Source: JBMNQS01 sp050944255
GTDB taxonomy: Bacteria > Bacillota > Clostridia > Christensenellales > Maliibacteriaceae
DNA: 22,134 bases
NCBI GenBank assembly: GCA_050944255.1
Contig: JBMNQS010000035.1
Span: 1-22,134 of the forward strand
Direction: 5' to 3'
The position numbers and the translations under genes were made by a program. Of this stretch, positions 14,074 to 21,810 are shown piece by piece. The stretch's first letter is position 1; the number at the start of each line of letters is the position of its first letter. The notes under the pieces are model-generated. The model saw nothing but the letters and a program-made list of their open reading frames with translations. It was not told the origin of the DNA and did not search any database.

Positions 14074-14850
14074 TCACTCCTCATCATCGGGCAGTTCCCC
14101 GTTATGGAAAACCGTCTGTACGTCGTCGCTGTCCTCCAGCATATCCAGCATCCTGCGTATGGATTCCGCCTGACCGGGATCGGAAACCGCCACGGTGCTC
14201 TGCGGAACGCGCTCCACCTGGGCGGAGATGAACGCAAAGCCCTGATCCTCCAGCGCCGTGCGCACGGAGGAAAAATCCCCCGGGTCGCAGATGATCTCGT
14301 AGACCTCCCCGCCGGCATCGAAATCCTCGTCTCCGGCATCAACGGACATCATGATCACATCGTCCGCGCCGGCCTCAAGGGCCATCATCATCACATCGTC
14401 GGAGTCCGCGCCCTCCTTCTGTTCAACGGTAAAGACGCCCTTTCGATCAAACATCCACGACACACAGCCGGTGGCTCCAAGGCTGCCGCCGAACTTATCA
14501 AACGCGTGGCGCACGTCGCTGGCCGTACGGTTTCGGTTGTCCGTCAGCGCCTCCACGATCACCGCCACGCCGCCGGGCGCGTAGCCCTCGTAGACGATCT
14601 CCTCATAGATGACGTCCTGCCCCTCGCCGGCGGCGCGCTTGATGCTGCGCCAGATGGTATCATTCGGCATATTGGCTGCCTTGGCCTTGGATATGACGTC
14701 CGCCAGGCGGGAATTGACCGCGGGATCGCTGCCCCCGCCTCTCACCGCCACCGCCAGCTCACGGCCGATTTTAGTAAATATCTTGCCCTTTTGGGCGTCG
14801 CTTCTTTCCTTTTTTCGTTTGATATTGCTCCACTTGCTGTGGCCTGACAT
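14074..14850 (-). CDS. yebC: YebC/PmpR-family protein (TACO1-like)
   Basis: A 258-residue protein beginning with the diagnostic MSGHSKWSNIK and followed by the family blocks SRLADVISKAKAANMPNDT, YEGYAPGGVA and a strongly acidic C-terminal domain. Members are known as DNA-binding regulators and, more recently, as factors that help ribosomes through difficult sequences; which role applies here cannot be told. The start at 14850 is supported by GGGAGG 7 nt upstream; five extra codons upstream (to 14865) overlap that site. It is the first gene of a yebC-proA-membrane-protein run, 6 nt before proA. Confidence 0.96.
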   Translation of the reverse strand: MSGHSKWSNIKRKKERSDAQKGKIFTKIGRELAVAVRGGGSDPAVNSRLADVISKAKAANMPNDTIWRSIKRAAGEGQDVIYEEIVYEGYAPGGVAVIVEALTDNRNRTASDVRHAFDKFGGSLGATGCVSWMFDRKGVFTVEQKEGADSDDVMMMALEAGADDVIMMSVDAGDEDFDAGGEVYEIICDPGDFSSVRTALEDQGFAFISAQVERVPQSTVAVSDPGQAESIRRMLDMLEDSDDVQTVFHNGELPDDEE

Positions 14851-15006
14851 CGTTTTTCCTCCCATTGGGCCGAAGGCCTTTATCTTTGCATTCGCCTATT
14901 ATAATAATGTACAACATTTTATGCGCCGCGTCCAGCGCCGGGTGATTTTACGGCGGCACTGGCTTTAGAATAGCGGGCATGGCGTCGCCCGAAGGTCATA
15001 ACCATC

Positions 15007-15032
15007 AAAAAACGGCGGGAAAATCCCGCCGT
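15007..15032 (-). terminator. Intrinsic terminator of the Nudix-fold gene
   Basis: On the minus strand, ACGGCGGGA pairs perfectly with TCCCGCCGT around a 3-nt loop and runs into TTTTTT. It lies 30 bp past the stop of the Nudix-fold gene. Confidence 0.85.
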
Positions 15033-15061
15033 ATAATTTGCATATTCAATTTCATCGCTTT

Positions 15062-15478
15062 TCAGCTGGCGATCTTCCGGTACTTCCTGAAGGAAGCGGC
15101 CACCAAGGCCTTATCCTGGGAATAAGTGATTTTATCGATCGCCTCATCGAAGGTATAAAACCCGCTCTCCTGGAAGCCCTGACGGGCATCCGGATCGGTC
15201 CTCATCTCTTTGGCCTGCATCACATACCAGGTGATCTGGTTGTAGACCGGCTGCCTTCTTGTCATGGAATAAAATTCGTAGCTGGTCTCCCCCGCCGTGG
15301 AGACTATTTCCGCTTCAACGCCCGCTTCAACCCTTACGCGCTCCAGCGCCACATCGCGCGATAAATCGCCGTTTCTCACAACGCCCTTGGGCAATACCCA
15401 TTCGTCCTTATCGTTTTTGAGGATCAGCACCAAATCCTCATAAAATACAACTCCGCCCGCACACATCCTTACTCGCAT
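15062..15478 (-). CDS. Nudix-fold protein with a degenerate Nudix box
   Basis: A 138-residue protein with the Nudix fold layout (MCAGGVVF..., EWVLPKGVVRNG..., TWYVMQAKE). The 23-residue Nudix box spans Gly32-Val54. Against GX5EX7REUXEEXGU the usual Glu38 is Asp, Arg46-Glu47 are Glu-Arg, and the metal-binding Glu50 is Val; only Glu51, Gly53 and Val54 keep the pattern. Normal pyrophosphohydrolase activity is therefore doubtful, and a binding or regulatory role is possible. The start is the ATG at 15478 with AGGAGGAG 5 nt upstream; the longer frame to 15571 lacks a ribosome-binding site. A terminator follows. Substrate unknown. Confidence 0.85.
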   Translation of the reverse strand: MRVRMCAGGVVFYEDLVLILKNDKDEWVLPKGVVRNGDLSRDVALERVRVEAGVEAEIVSTAGETSYEFYSMTRRQPVYNQITWYVMQAKEMRTDPDARQGFQESGFYTFDEAIDKITYSQDKALVAASFRKYRKIAS

Positions 15479-15678
15479 ACAAACTCCTCCTGATTTGATT
15501 ATTCCGCTTTCATAGCCGTAAAATTCCTTTCGAATACCTTTCTGATAGATGGTTTTCTCGACGGCAGGCACCGCCTAAACTTTCCGCTCCCATATTGCCT
15601 TTATTGTATCCCAAGGGAGGGTTAAATGCAATCGTGTTCACGCAAACTTCAAATTAAATTTACGACTGATGCCCGGCG

Positions 15679-16344
15679 TCAGTCGCCGACATCAGGGATA
15701 AGGTTGAGCATCTTGTCGGTTTCGTCCACATTGACATAATTTTGCGGCACATTGCCCACGATGATGGTTTCGGTCACCAGAGCCTGGGTGGTGATTTCCA
15801 CCGTCTTTGAATCCGTGGGCAAAACCAGCGCCACGCGGGCGGTGATCAGCATCGATACGCGAAAACGGGTCTGGTTGATGCCCGCGTTTTCAAAATCCGT
15901 CACGAAGCTGGTGGAAACATTGCCCACGGGCACAATCTTGACCGGGATTTTGGGACCCGATCCCGCAAAGGCATTGATGCCAAGGGCGCTGCCCGCCGGA
16001 ATCATGATCTGCTGCTGGCTCTCCCGGTTGATCTCTTCCTGGGCGCGCTGGGCCGTCTTTACCCCCATCTCGTTCATCTTCACCGTGTTGGTCTGAATCA
16101 TCGTGGTCTGGCCCGAGGCGTCGGAGTATACGTTGATCAAGTCCTTAAAGGAAACGTCCTGGCTCATCACGTCGATCACCGCCTTGTTCATGGCCGTGAC
16201 CGCAATGGCAGATATCTTTGCCTCGGACATCTCCAGAATCACCGGCTGGATGTTCGCCAAAAAAATCCAGATCACCGCCACGATCAGAATCACGATCACA
16301 ATGATCGTCATTAGTGTGCGCCGCGAACACTTTTTCAATGCCAT
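15679..16344 (-). CDS. yunB: Sporulation protein YunB
   Basis: A 221-residue protein with a short basic N-terminus, one membrane anchor (about 13-33, TIIVIVILIVAVIWIFLA) and a large domain outside the membrane. It has the YunB blocks IAVTAMNKAVIDVM, FKDLINVYSDASGQ..MIQTNTVKMN, GSGPKIPVKIVPVG and ENAGINQTRF, ending with ETIIVGNVPQNYV. In Bacillus, YunB is made in the mother cell under sigma-E and is needed for proper spore formation. The start at 16344 (MALKK) follows AAGGGG; an ATG eight codons earlier has no ribosome-binding site. It is divergent from the penicillin-binding protein gene and supports an endospore-forming host. Confidence 0.88.
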   Translation of the reverse strand: MALKKCSRRTLMTIIVIVILIVAVIWIFLANIQPVILEMSEAKISAIAVTAMNKAVIDVMSQDVSFKDLINVYSDASGQTTMIQTNTVKMNEMGVKTAQRAQEEINRESQQQIMIPAGSALGINAFAGSGPKIPVKIVPVGNVSTSFVTDFENAGINQTRFRVSMLITARVALVLPTDSKTVEITTQALVTETIIVGNVPQNYVNVDETDKMLNLIPDVGD

Positions 16345-16445
16345 GGTTTCCGCCCCTTTTTGCTGCATTTATACCATTTTGTGCGCGGGTGCACCAAAAT
16401 GCGACTGTTACGAAATTTTTAAACTTTTTCAGCCCTTTCATTTCA

Positions 16446-16476
16446 TTGTGCCACCATTTTCAATATGTGCTATAAT
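16446..16476 (+). promoter_or_regulatory. Candidate promoter of the penicillin-binding protein gene
   Basis: A perfect TATAAT at 16471-16476 is preceded by TTGTGC at 16446-16451, a long 19-bp spacer. Nearby at 16375-16401 an imperfect inverted repeat CATTTTGTGC/GCA-C-CAAAATG lies between the divergent yunB and penicillin-binding protein genes and could be an operator. Confidence 0.4.
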
Positions 16477-16562
16477 AGGTTTATGTTAAAAGACGGTGTT
16501 TAAGGATGCCGGACAAGGCAGAAATTTATTTGTCTACCCGCTAAGGAGGCTTAAGATAAACG

Positions 16563-19500
16563 ATGTCAAATCAGTTTACGCAAAATACGGGGCAATTCTT
16601 CAATAGAATATGGAGCAATATCAAGCGCGGCGGCACCGCCGCCCGGCAGAAGATGCAGGGCCTGTTCGGCCGGGCAGGCACCGGCAATGACGACAGCGCG
16701 CAGGATGAGAATACCCAACTGGTGCCCCGGCAGGCGCAGCGCAGCCCGGCAACAGGCGCGCCGGCCATCCGCCGCAGCCATGTGCCAAAGGATACCGACG
16801 GCGCCATCCCCTCGCTTTTCAGACGCAAAAAACGCAAGCCGAACTTTATTTTATCGGTGGTCATGACCACCATGGTGATGTTTCTGATCGTGATCATCGT
16901 GGTGGGCTTCGCCGGTGCCGGCACCGTCATGGGCGTGGCCAAAGCCTACGTGGAAACCACGCAGACACTCAACGTCAGCGTCATCGACGATCAGGACGAA
17001 ACCAGCTTCATCTACGATAAAAACGGCGAGCTCTTGACCACCTTCGCCTCCATAGAAAACCGGGTCAGCGCCTCGTATGAGGAAATCCCCGAGAACCTGC
17101 GCAACGCATTTATCGCCATCGAGGACGCCCGCTTCGAAAGCCATGGCGGCGTGGACTTCAAGCGTCTGGTAGGCTCCTTCTTCAACAACCTGACCAGCGA
17201 GTCCACCCACGGCGGCTCCACCATCACCCAGCAGCTGGTCAAGCAGCGCATTTTGAGCAGCGAACGCTCCTACAAGCGCAAGATCCAGGAAGCCTATCTG
17301 GCCATGCAGCTTGAAAAGGTCTATACGAAAGAACAGATCCTCACCGCGTATTTGAATACCATCCATCTGGGCGAATCCAATTACGGCATCAAAGCCGCCG
17401 CCTACGACTACTTCGGCAAGGAGCTCTCCGAACTGACGCTGAGAGAATCCGCCATGCTCGCCGGGGTCACGCAGAACCCGTCGGCCTATAACCCCAGAAG
17501 AAATTTCTATGACCGCGAGACGCCCGATGCCGTCAACAACCGCACCGATACGGTGCTGATGCGCATGTACTCCAACGGGTTTATCACTAAATCAGAATAT
17601 GAGGCCGCTTTAAAGGACGACGTAGAGGTCATCGAGACGTCCGCCTCGCAGGACCTGTATGAAATCCCCTATTTCATCGAATATGCGGTGTACGACGTGG
17701 TGAATTTCATGCTGGAAAAATACAACCTGCCCAACACCTCCGCCAACCGCAGCAAGATGGAGCATGAACTTCGCACCGGCGGCTACCATATCTACCTGAC
17801 GGTGGACCCGGAAGTGCAGAAACAGACGGAGGAACTGATCTACACCTATACCGGGTGGCCCGCGCTGGCCCGCAGCAGTTCCCCGGTGGTGAAATACCAG
17901 AACGCCGACGGTTCGGTGGTGGAAGTGCCCCAGCCGCAGGTGGCGCTGTGCGTCATCGACCAGCATAAGGGCGAGATCGTATCCATCATCGGCGGCAGGC
18001 AGGCCCCCACCGCCATGAAGCAGTTCAACCGCGCCTACCAGAGCCCGCTGCCCATGGGCTCCTCCATCAAGCCGCTCACCGCTTACGGCCCGGCCCTTGA
18101 CCAGGGTGCCTCCACCGCCACCGTGTTCGCCGATCTGCCCATTCCCATCCAGGGCTGGGGCGGAAAGGGATACCCCAACAACTACGGCGTCTACTTCACA
18201 GGCATGACCAATATGACCACCGCCGTGCGCGCGTCCCTCAACGTGGTGGCCGCCAGATGCCTGGCTGACTGGGTTGGCGTGGATCTGGCCACCGAGTACC
18301 TGGTGGAAATGGGCTTTAATGAGAGCCGGCTCTTCAAAGATTTGTCCGGTTTGGCCATGGGCACTTCCGATATGACCGTCATTGAGATGGCCACCGGGTT
18401 TGCCACGCTGGCCAATATGGGCGTTTACCAGCAGCCCATATCCTTCACCCACATCGAAGATGCAAACGGCAATTTGTTCCTCGACGCCACCGCCAGCCGC
18501 GTGGAAAAACAGGTTTATAAAGAGACGACGGCGTGGATGATAGAGAGCATGCTGCACAATTCGGACAGCCGAAGCCGGTTCAGCAACATGCCTGTAGCGG
18601 GCAAAACCGGCACCAACTCCGAGGAGCGCGGCGCGTCCTTCGTGGGCTATACCCCCTACTACACCTGCGCCGTCTACGTGGGCCACGACCGCTACCAGCG
18701 GCTGGCTCCCGGCGTCGTAGGCTCATACGCCGCAGCCCCCATATTCAGGCGAATCATGGGGCCGCTGCACGAGGGCCTTCCGGTGAAAAACATACTGGAC
18801 GTCTCGGCGGGTGAACTGGGCATTTCCTCCGGCACCCTCTGCGGCGTATCCGGGGACGCTCCCAACGAGGCCTGCTCCCTCGATCCCAAATTCGGCCTCT
18901 CCTCAGGCTACTTCGCGCCGGGTACGTACCCGAGCAAGAAATGCACGCTGCACTATGCGCACAATAAGTGTACCGCTTCGGATAAGCTCGCCGGTCCCTG
19001 GTGTCCCGAAAATGAGCAGGAGCCTTCCAGCTTCCTGGCCGTGGGCGGATCAAACCTGGCCGGAAGCGAAGCCATGCTGGCCCGCTATCTTCCCCACGCG
19101 GTAACCGTCAGTCCTTCCGAGCTTGAAAACGCCGCCCCGGGCAGCGAACTGTACAAAAAGTATTTCTGCACGGAGCATACGGAAGATACCCAGCGTGAGC
19201 AGGAGGAATTGGAGGAGGCCAAGATCGACGCGCAATCGGCCATCGCCAGCGCCGAGAGCTTCCTCAAGGCGCGTCCGGACGTGCCTACAGAGAAGGAAAA
19301 AACCACGATCAACAACCTGATCAATAAACTGAAGCAGTTGCTTAAATCAGACAAATACAAGGATCTGAACGCCATCAAGAACAATACCAGCTCGCTCAAC
19401 ACCCTCATCGGCGACCTGTCCAACAAGCCGGACCCCACGCCGACGCCTACTCCGACCCCAACACCCACGCCCACTCCGACACCCACGCCGACGCCTACCC

Positions 19501-19580
19501 CGACACCCACGCCTTCGCCTTCGCCAAGCAACGGCGGTGACAACGGCAACGGCAACGGCGGCGACAATGGCGACGATTAA
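16563..19580 (+). CDS. Class A penicillin-binding protein (PBP1A-type transglycosylase/transpeptidase)
   Basis: A 1005-residue bifunctional enzyme that polymerises and cross-links peptidoglycan outside the membrane. Order: a Gln/Arg-rich cytoplasmic N-terminus (1-95), one membrane anchor (about 96-118), a glycosyltransferase domain (about 150-330) with catalytic Glu187 in IEDARFESHGG and GGSTITQQLVK, then a transpeptidase domain with catalytic Ser500 (SSIK), ASLN as the SxN motif and K681-TGT. Beyond the catalytic part are a Cys-rich segment (about 765-825), a coiled-coil-like helix (about 880-945), about 16 Pro-Thr repeats and a Gly-Asn-Asp tail. This is longer than the usual ~720-900 residues. 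AAGGAGG is 13 nt from the ATG, a long spacing. A terminator follows. Confidence 0.96.
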   Translation: MSNQFTQNTGQFFNRIWSNIKRGGTAARQKMQGLFGRAGTGNDDSAQDENTQLVPRQAQRSPATGAPAIRRSHVPKDTDGAIPSLFRRKKRKPNFILSVVMTTMVMFLIVIIVVGFAGAGTVMGVAKAYVETTQTLNVSVIDDQDETSFIYDKNGELLTTFASIENRVSASYEEIPENLRNAFIAIEDARFESHGGVDFKRLVGSFFNNLTSESTHGGSTITQQLVKQRILSSERSYKRKIQEAYLAMQLEKVYTKEQILTAYLNTIHLGESNYGIKAAAYDYFGKELSELTLRESAMLAGVTQNPSAYNPRRNFYDRETPDAVNNRTDTVLMRMYSNGFITKSEYEAALKDDVEVIETSASQDLYEIPYFIEYAVYDVVNFMLEKYNLPNTSANRSKMEHELRTGGYHIYLTVDPEVQKQTEELIYTYTGWPALARSSSPVVKYQNADGSVVEVPQPQVALCVIDQHKGEIVSIIGGRQAPTAMKQFNRAYQSPLPMGSSIKPLTAYGPALDQGASTATVFADLPIPIQGWGGKGYPNNYGVYFTGMTNMTTAVRASLNVVAARCLADWVGVDLATEYLVEMGFNESRLFKDLSGLAMGTSDMTVIEMATGFATLANMGVYQQPISFTHIEDANGNLFLDATASRVEKQVYKETTAWMIESMLHNSDSRSRFSNMPVAGKTGTNSEERGASFVGYTPYYTCAVYVGHDRYQRLAPGVVGSYAAAPIFRRIMGPLHEGLPVKNILDVSAGELGISSGTLCGVSGDAPNEACSLDPKFGLSSGYFAPGTYPSKKCTLHYAHNKCTASDKLAGPWCPENEQEPSSFLAVGGSNLAGSEAMLARYLPHAVTVSPSELENAAPGSELYKKYFCTEHTEDTQREQEELEEAKIDAQSAIASAESFLKARPDVPTEKEKTTINNLINKLKQLLKSDKYKDLNAIKNNTSSLNTLIGDLSNKPDPTPTPTPTPTPTPTPTPTPTPTPTPTPSPSPSNGGDNGNGNGGDNGDD

Positions 19581-19594
19581 AATAACAGAAATAA

Positions 19595-19631
19595 AAAGAA
19601 CGGCGGCCGGTAAAGCCGCTGTTCTTTTTTT
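19595..19631 (+). terminator. Intrinsic terminator of the penicillin-binding protein gene
   Basis: AAGAACGGCGGC pairs with GCCGCTGTTCTT (one G:T) around a short loop and is followed by a T-run, 15 bp past the stop codon. The remaining 19632-19810 shows only a CCGGTTAACCGG palindrome near 19781-19792. Confidence 0.88.
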
Positions 19632-19810
19632 GGAAACGTACATAAGCACAGGCTCGCCGCCTGAAATTCCATCTTACGGCGCGAGACATTGCCTGGTACA
19701 CCGGATAGATGCCCGTCTTGCAGTTGCCACGTCGCGAGACAGTCCATTGGCCGAACCGTCGGCAGCGGTAACGTTTAAGGCCGGTTAACCGGAAGTTTTA
19801 TCTCGCCCGC

Positions 19811-20167
19811 CTAGCTCTTGCCTCTGGGATTGAAGATAAGCGCGTTCAGGTACCCGAAGAATACCGCCGCGGCAATGCCGCCGGCAGTGGCTATGGTGCC
19901 GCCGGTAAACGCGCCGAGGACCCCGTCCTCCGCCGCGCCATCAATGGCGCCCTTGGCCAGCGCGTAGCCAAAGCCCGTCAGAGGCGTCGTGGCCCCCGCT
20001 CCCGCATACTCTACCAGCGGCTCGTACACGCCGATGGCCGTCAATATCACGCCGCTGACCACAAACAGCACCAGTATCCGCGCCGGGGTCATATTCGTCT
20101 TTTCGATCAGTATCTGGCCGATCACGCAGATCAGCCCGCCTACGATAAATGCTTTTACAAATTCCAT
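19811..20167 (-). CDS. spoVAE: Stage V sporulation protein AE
   Basis: A 118-residue integral membrane protein, one of the SpoVA proteins that move Ca-dipicolinic acid into the developing spore and release it at germination. It has four hydrophobic segments and the family blocks IGQILIEKTNMTPARILV and YAGAGATTPLTGFGYALAKG, the latter shared with its paralogue SpoVAC. The start at 20167 is supported by GAGG 7 nt upstream; seven extra upstream codons are not. It lies 4 nt after spoVAD and is the last gene of the operon here. Confidence 0.95.
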   Translation of the reverse strand: MEFVKAFIVGGLICVIGQILIEKTNMTPARILVLFVVSGVILTAIGVYEPLVEYAGAGATTPLTGFGYALAKGAIDGAAEDGVLGAFTGGTIATAGGIAAAVFFGYLNALIFNPRGKS

Positions 20168-20171
20168 ATCC

Positions 20172-21179
20172 TCACCTCGATGTTTCAAATGCCACCGCGT
20201 GCGCGATGCCCGGCATGGATTCGCCCTGCATGCTGCTTGTCATGGACTGCAGCGCCCCGGTGGCTACAAACAGCAGGTTATTGTACAACCCCGCCTTCAT
20301 CTTCTTAAAGAGAAAGCCGTTCAAAATCGTGGCGGAGCACGCGCAGCCGCTGGCGCCCGCATGCACGTCCTGCGCCTCCCGGTCAAACATGATCCGCCCG
20401 CAGTCCTCGTACCGGCTGCGGATATCATAGCCTTCTTTAAGAATCAGCTGGGTGGCAATTTCGCGGCCTATATGTCCCAGATCGCCTGTGACGATCAGAT
20501 CATAGTAGCCCTCGTCCCTGCCGGTATCGTTTAAATGCCGCGTGATGGTGTCCGCCGCCGCCGGTGCCATGGCCGCGCCCATATTGGTGGTGTCGGTGAC
20601 GCCAAGATCGATAATGCGGCCAATGGTGGCGTGGGTAATGAACGGGCCCGGCCCTTCCTTGGCAACGATGGTGCTGCCCGCGCCGGTGACGGTCCACTGG
20701 CTGGTGGGCGTGCGCTGCCCGCCCTGCTCCAGAGGCAGCCTGAACTGGCGCTCCGCCGTGGCAAAATGGCTGGAAACCGTACAGGCGGCATTGTCCGCAT
20801 AGCCGCCGTCCACCATCATGGCGCCGAGAATCAGCGACTCAGCCATGGTGGAGCACGCCCCGTAAAGGCCAAGAAACGGAATCTTCAGGTCGCGGGCCGC
20901 ATATCCCGCGGAAATGATCTGGTTCAAAAGATCGCCGCCCAAAAGCACCTGCACGTCGTCTTTCTGCAGATTGCCCTTGGAAAGCGCTTTCAAAAACGCC
21001 TGCTCGTAGAACTTGCGCTCGGAATACTCAAAGGAATCCTCGCCCCACATCTCATCTTCCACGATCATGTCAAAGCTGTCCTTTACGGGACCCTCGCCTT
21101 CCTTTTTACCTACGATGGACGCGTAGCTCAAAACGGCCGGCTTATTGTTCAGTACGATGGTGCCTTCTCCGATTCTCAT
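20172..21179 (-). CDS. spoVAD: Stage V sporulation protein AD
   Basis: A 335-residue soluble, thiolase-fold protein of the SpoVA complex; in Bacillus it binds dipicolinic acid at the inner spore membrane. It has the thiolase-like GLYGACSTMAES block, SSHFATAERQFR, the QRTPTSQWTVTGAG segment and VTGDLGHIG. Length equals the family norm. The ATG at 21179 follows GGGAGG 7 nt upstream, 11 nt after spoVAC. Transcription with its neighbours is expected to be forespore-specific, from family knowledge; no promoter is visible inside the window. Confidence 0.97.
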   Translation of the reverse strand: MRIGEGTIVLNNKPAVLSYASIVGKKEGEGPVKDSFDMIVEDEMWGEDSFEYSERKFYEQAFLKALSKGNLQKDDVQVLLGGDLLNQIISAGYAARDLKIPFLGLYGACSTMAESLILGAMMVDGGYADNAACTVSSHFATAERQFRLPLEQGGQRTPTSQWTVTGAGSTIVAKEGPGPFITHATIGRIIDLGVTDTTNMGAAMAPAAADTITRHLNDTGRDEGYYDLIVTGDLGHIGREIATQLILKEGYDIRSRYEDCGRIMFDREAQDVHAGASGCACSATILNGFLFKKMKAGLYNNLLFVATGALQSMTSSMQGESMPGIAHAVAFETSR

Positions 21180-21190
21180 AAATGGCCTCC

Positions 21191-21667
21191 CTATTTAAAT
21201 AATAGCGACAGCAGCCCGACGATAATACTGGCGCCGATGCCGCAGACCAGTACAGGGCCCGCCAGCTTGAACAAATTGGCCCCGATGCCCAGTACGGGAC
21301 CCTCGCGCTTGAACTCCATAGCGGGCGAGACGATGGAGTTTGCGAAACCGGTGATCGGTACGATGGAGCCGGCTCCGGCAAATTTTCCGATGTCGTCATA
21401 CACGCCGATACCCGTCAGCGTGCACCCCAGAAAGACCAGCACGATGGCCGAAAACGAACTGACGCCCTCCACGTCAAGGCCTAGCCAGTGCTCGGCGGCA
21501 AAACGCAGAAACTGGCCGATGGTGCAGATGATGCCGCCCACCAGAAAGGCCTTGAGCAAGTAGGGCCACATCTTCTTCTTGGGCATCATCTGCTCCACCA
21601 TTTCGTTGTATGCTTTAACCTCTCGCTGTTCCTGCAGCGTTAAATTGCGCAGGGATTCTTTACTCAT
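21191..21667 (-). CDS. spoVAC: Stage V sporulation protein AC
   Basis: A 158-residue membrane protein of the dipicolinic-acid channel; SpoVAC is the proposed mechanosensitive pore in Bacillus. A hydrophilic N-terminus (1-35, ending MMPKKKMWPYLLKAF) precedes four hydrophobic segments, and the block GKFAGAGSIVPITGFANSIVSPA is diagnostic. GGAGG is 9 nt from the ATG and lies inside the preceding small gene, with which it overlaps by 8 nt (ATGAGTAA). Confidence 0.96.
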   Translation of the reverse strand: MSKESLRNLTLQEQREVKAYNEMVEQMMPKKKMWPYLLKAFLVGGIICTIGQFLRFAAEHWLGLDVEGVSSFSAIVLVFLGCTLTGIGVYDDIGKFAGAGSIVPITGFANSIVSPAMEFKREGPVLGIGANLFKLAGPVLVCGIGASIIVGLLSLLFK

Positions 21668-21797
21668 TTTCTTTTTCCTCCGTCTCTACAACGTTTCTCA
21701 TGTCCGTCACCTTGGGCGGACGGGCGCGCTCCATGCGTTCTTCCGGATTCATATGGAAGTGCAGGTCAAGCACGGGAATCTTATGGACGTTCTGCAT
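21660..21797 (-). CDS. Small 45-residue protein gene between spoVAB and spoVAC
   Basis: ATG at 21797, with AGGTGA 8 nt upstream, opens a 45-codon frame that ends in TAA overlapping the spoVAC start by 8 nt. The product is hydrophilic and charged, with LDLHFHMNPEERMERARPP in the middle and an acidic end (ETEEKENE); no signal or membrane segment. Position, ribosome-binding site and overlap all argue for a real, translationally coupled gene of the spoVA operon. I do not recognise the family and propose no function beyond a likely role in the same process. Confidence 0.7.
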   Translation of the reverse strand: MQNVHKIPVLDLHFHMNPEERMERARPPKVTDMRNVVETEEKENE

Positions 21798-21810
21798 ATC
21801 TTTCACCTCG

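Noticed and set aside
12748..14847. Plus-strand open frame of 699 codons
   Set aside because: It is antisense to proA and yebC, which carry clear family motifs; the frame is open only because of high GC content, and the protein has no coherent domains.
17610..18686. Minus-strand open frame of 358 codons
   Set aside because: Antisense to the penicillin-binding protein, Gly- and His-rich, no recognisable motif.
20535..21563. Plus-strand open frame of 342 codons
   Set aside because: Antisense to spoVAD and spoVAC, with low-complexity, His- and Arg-rich sequence.
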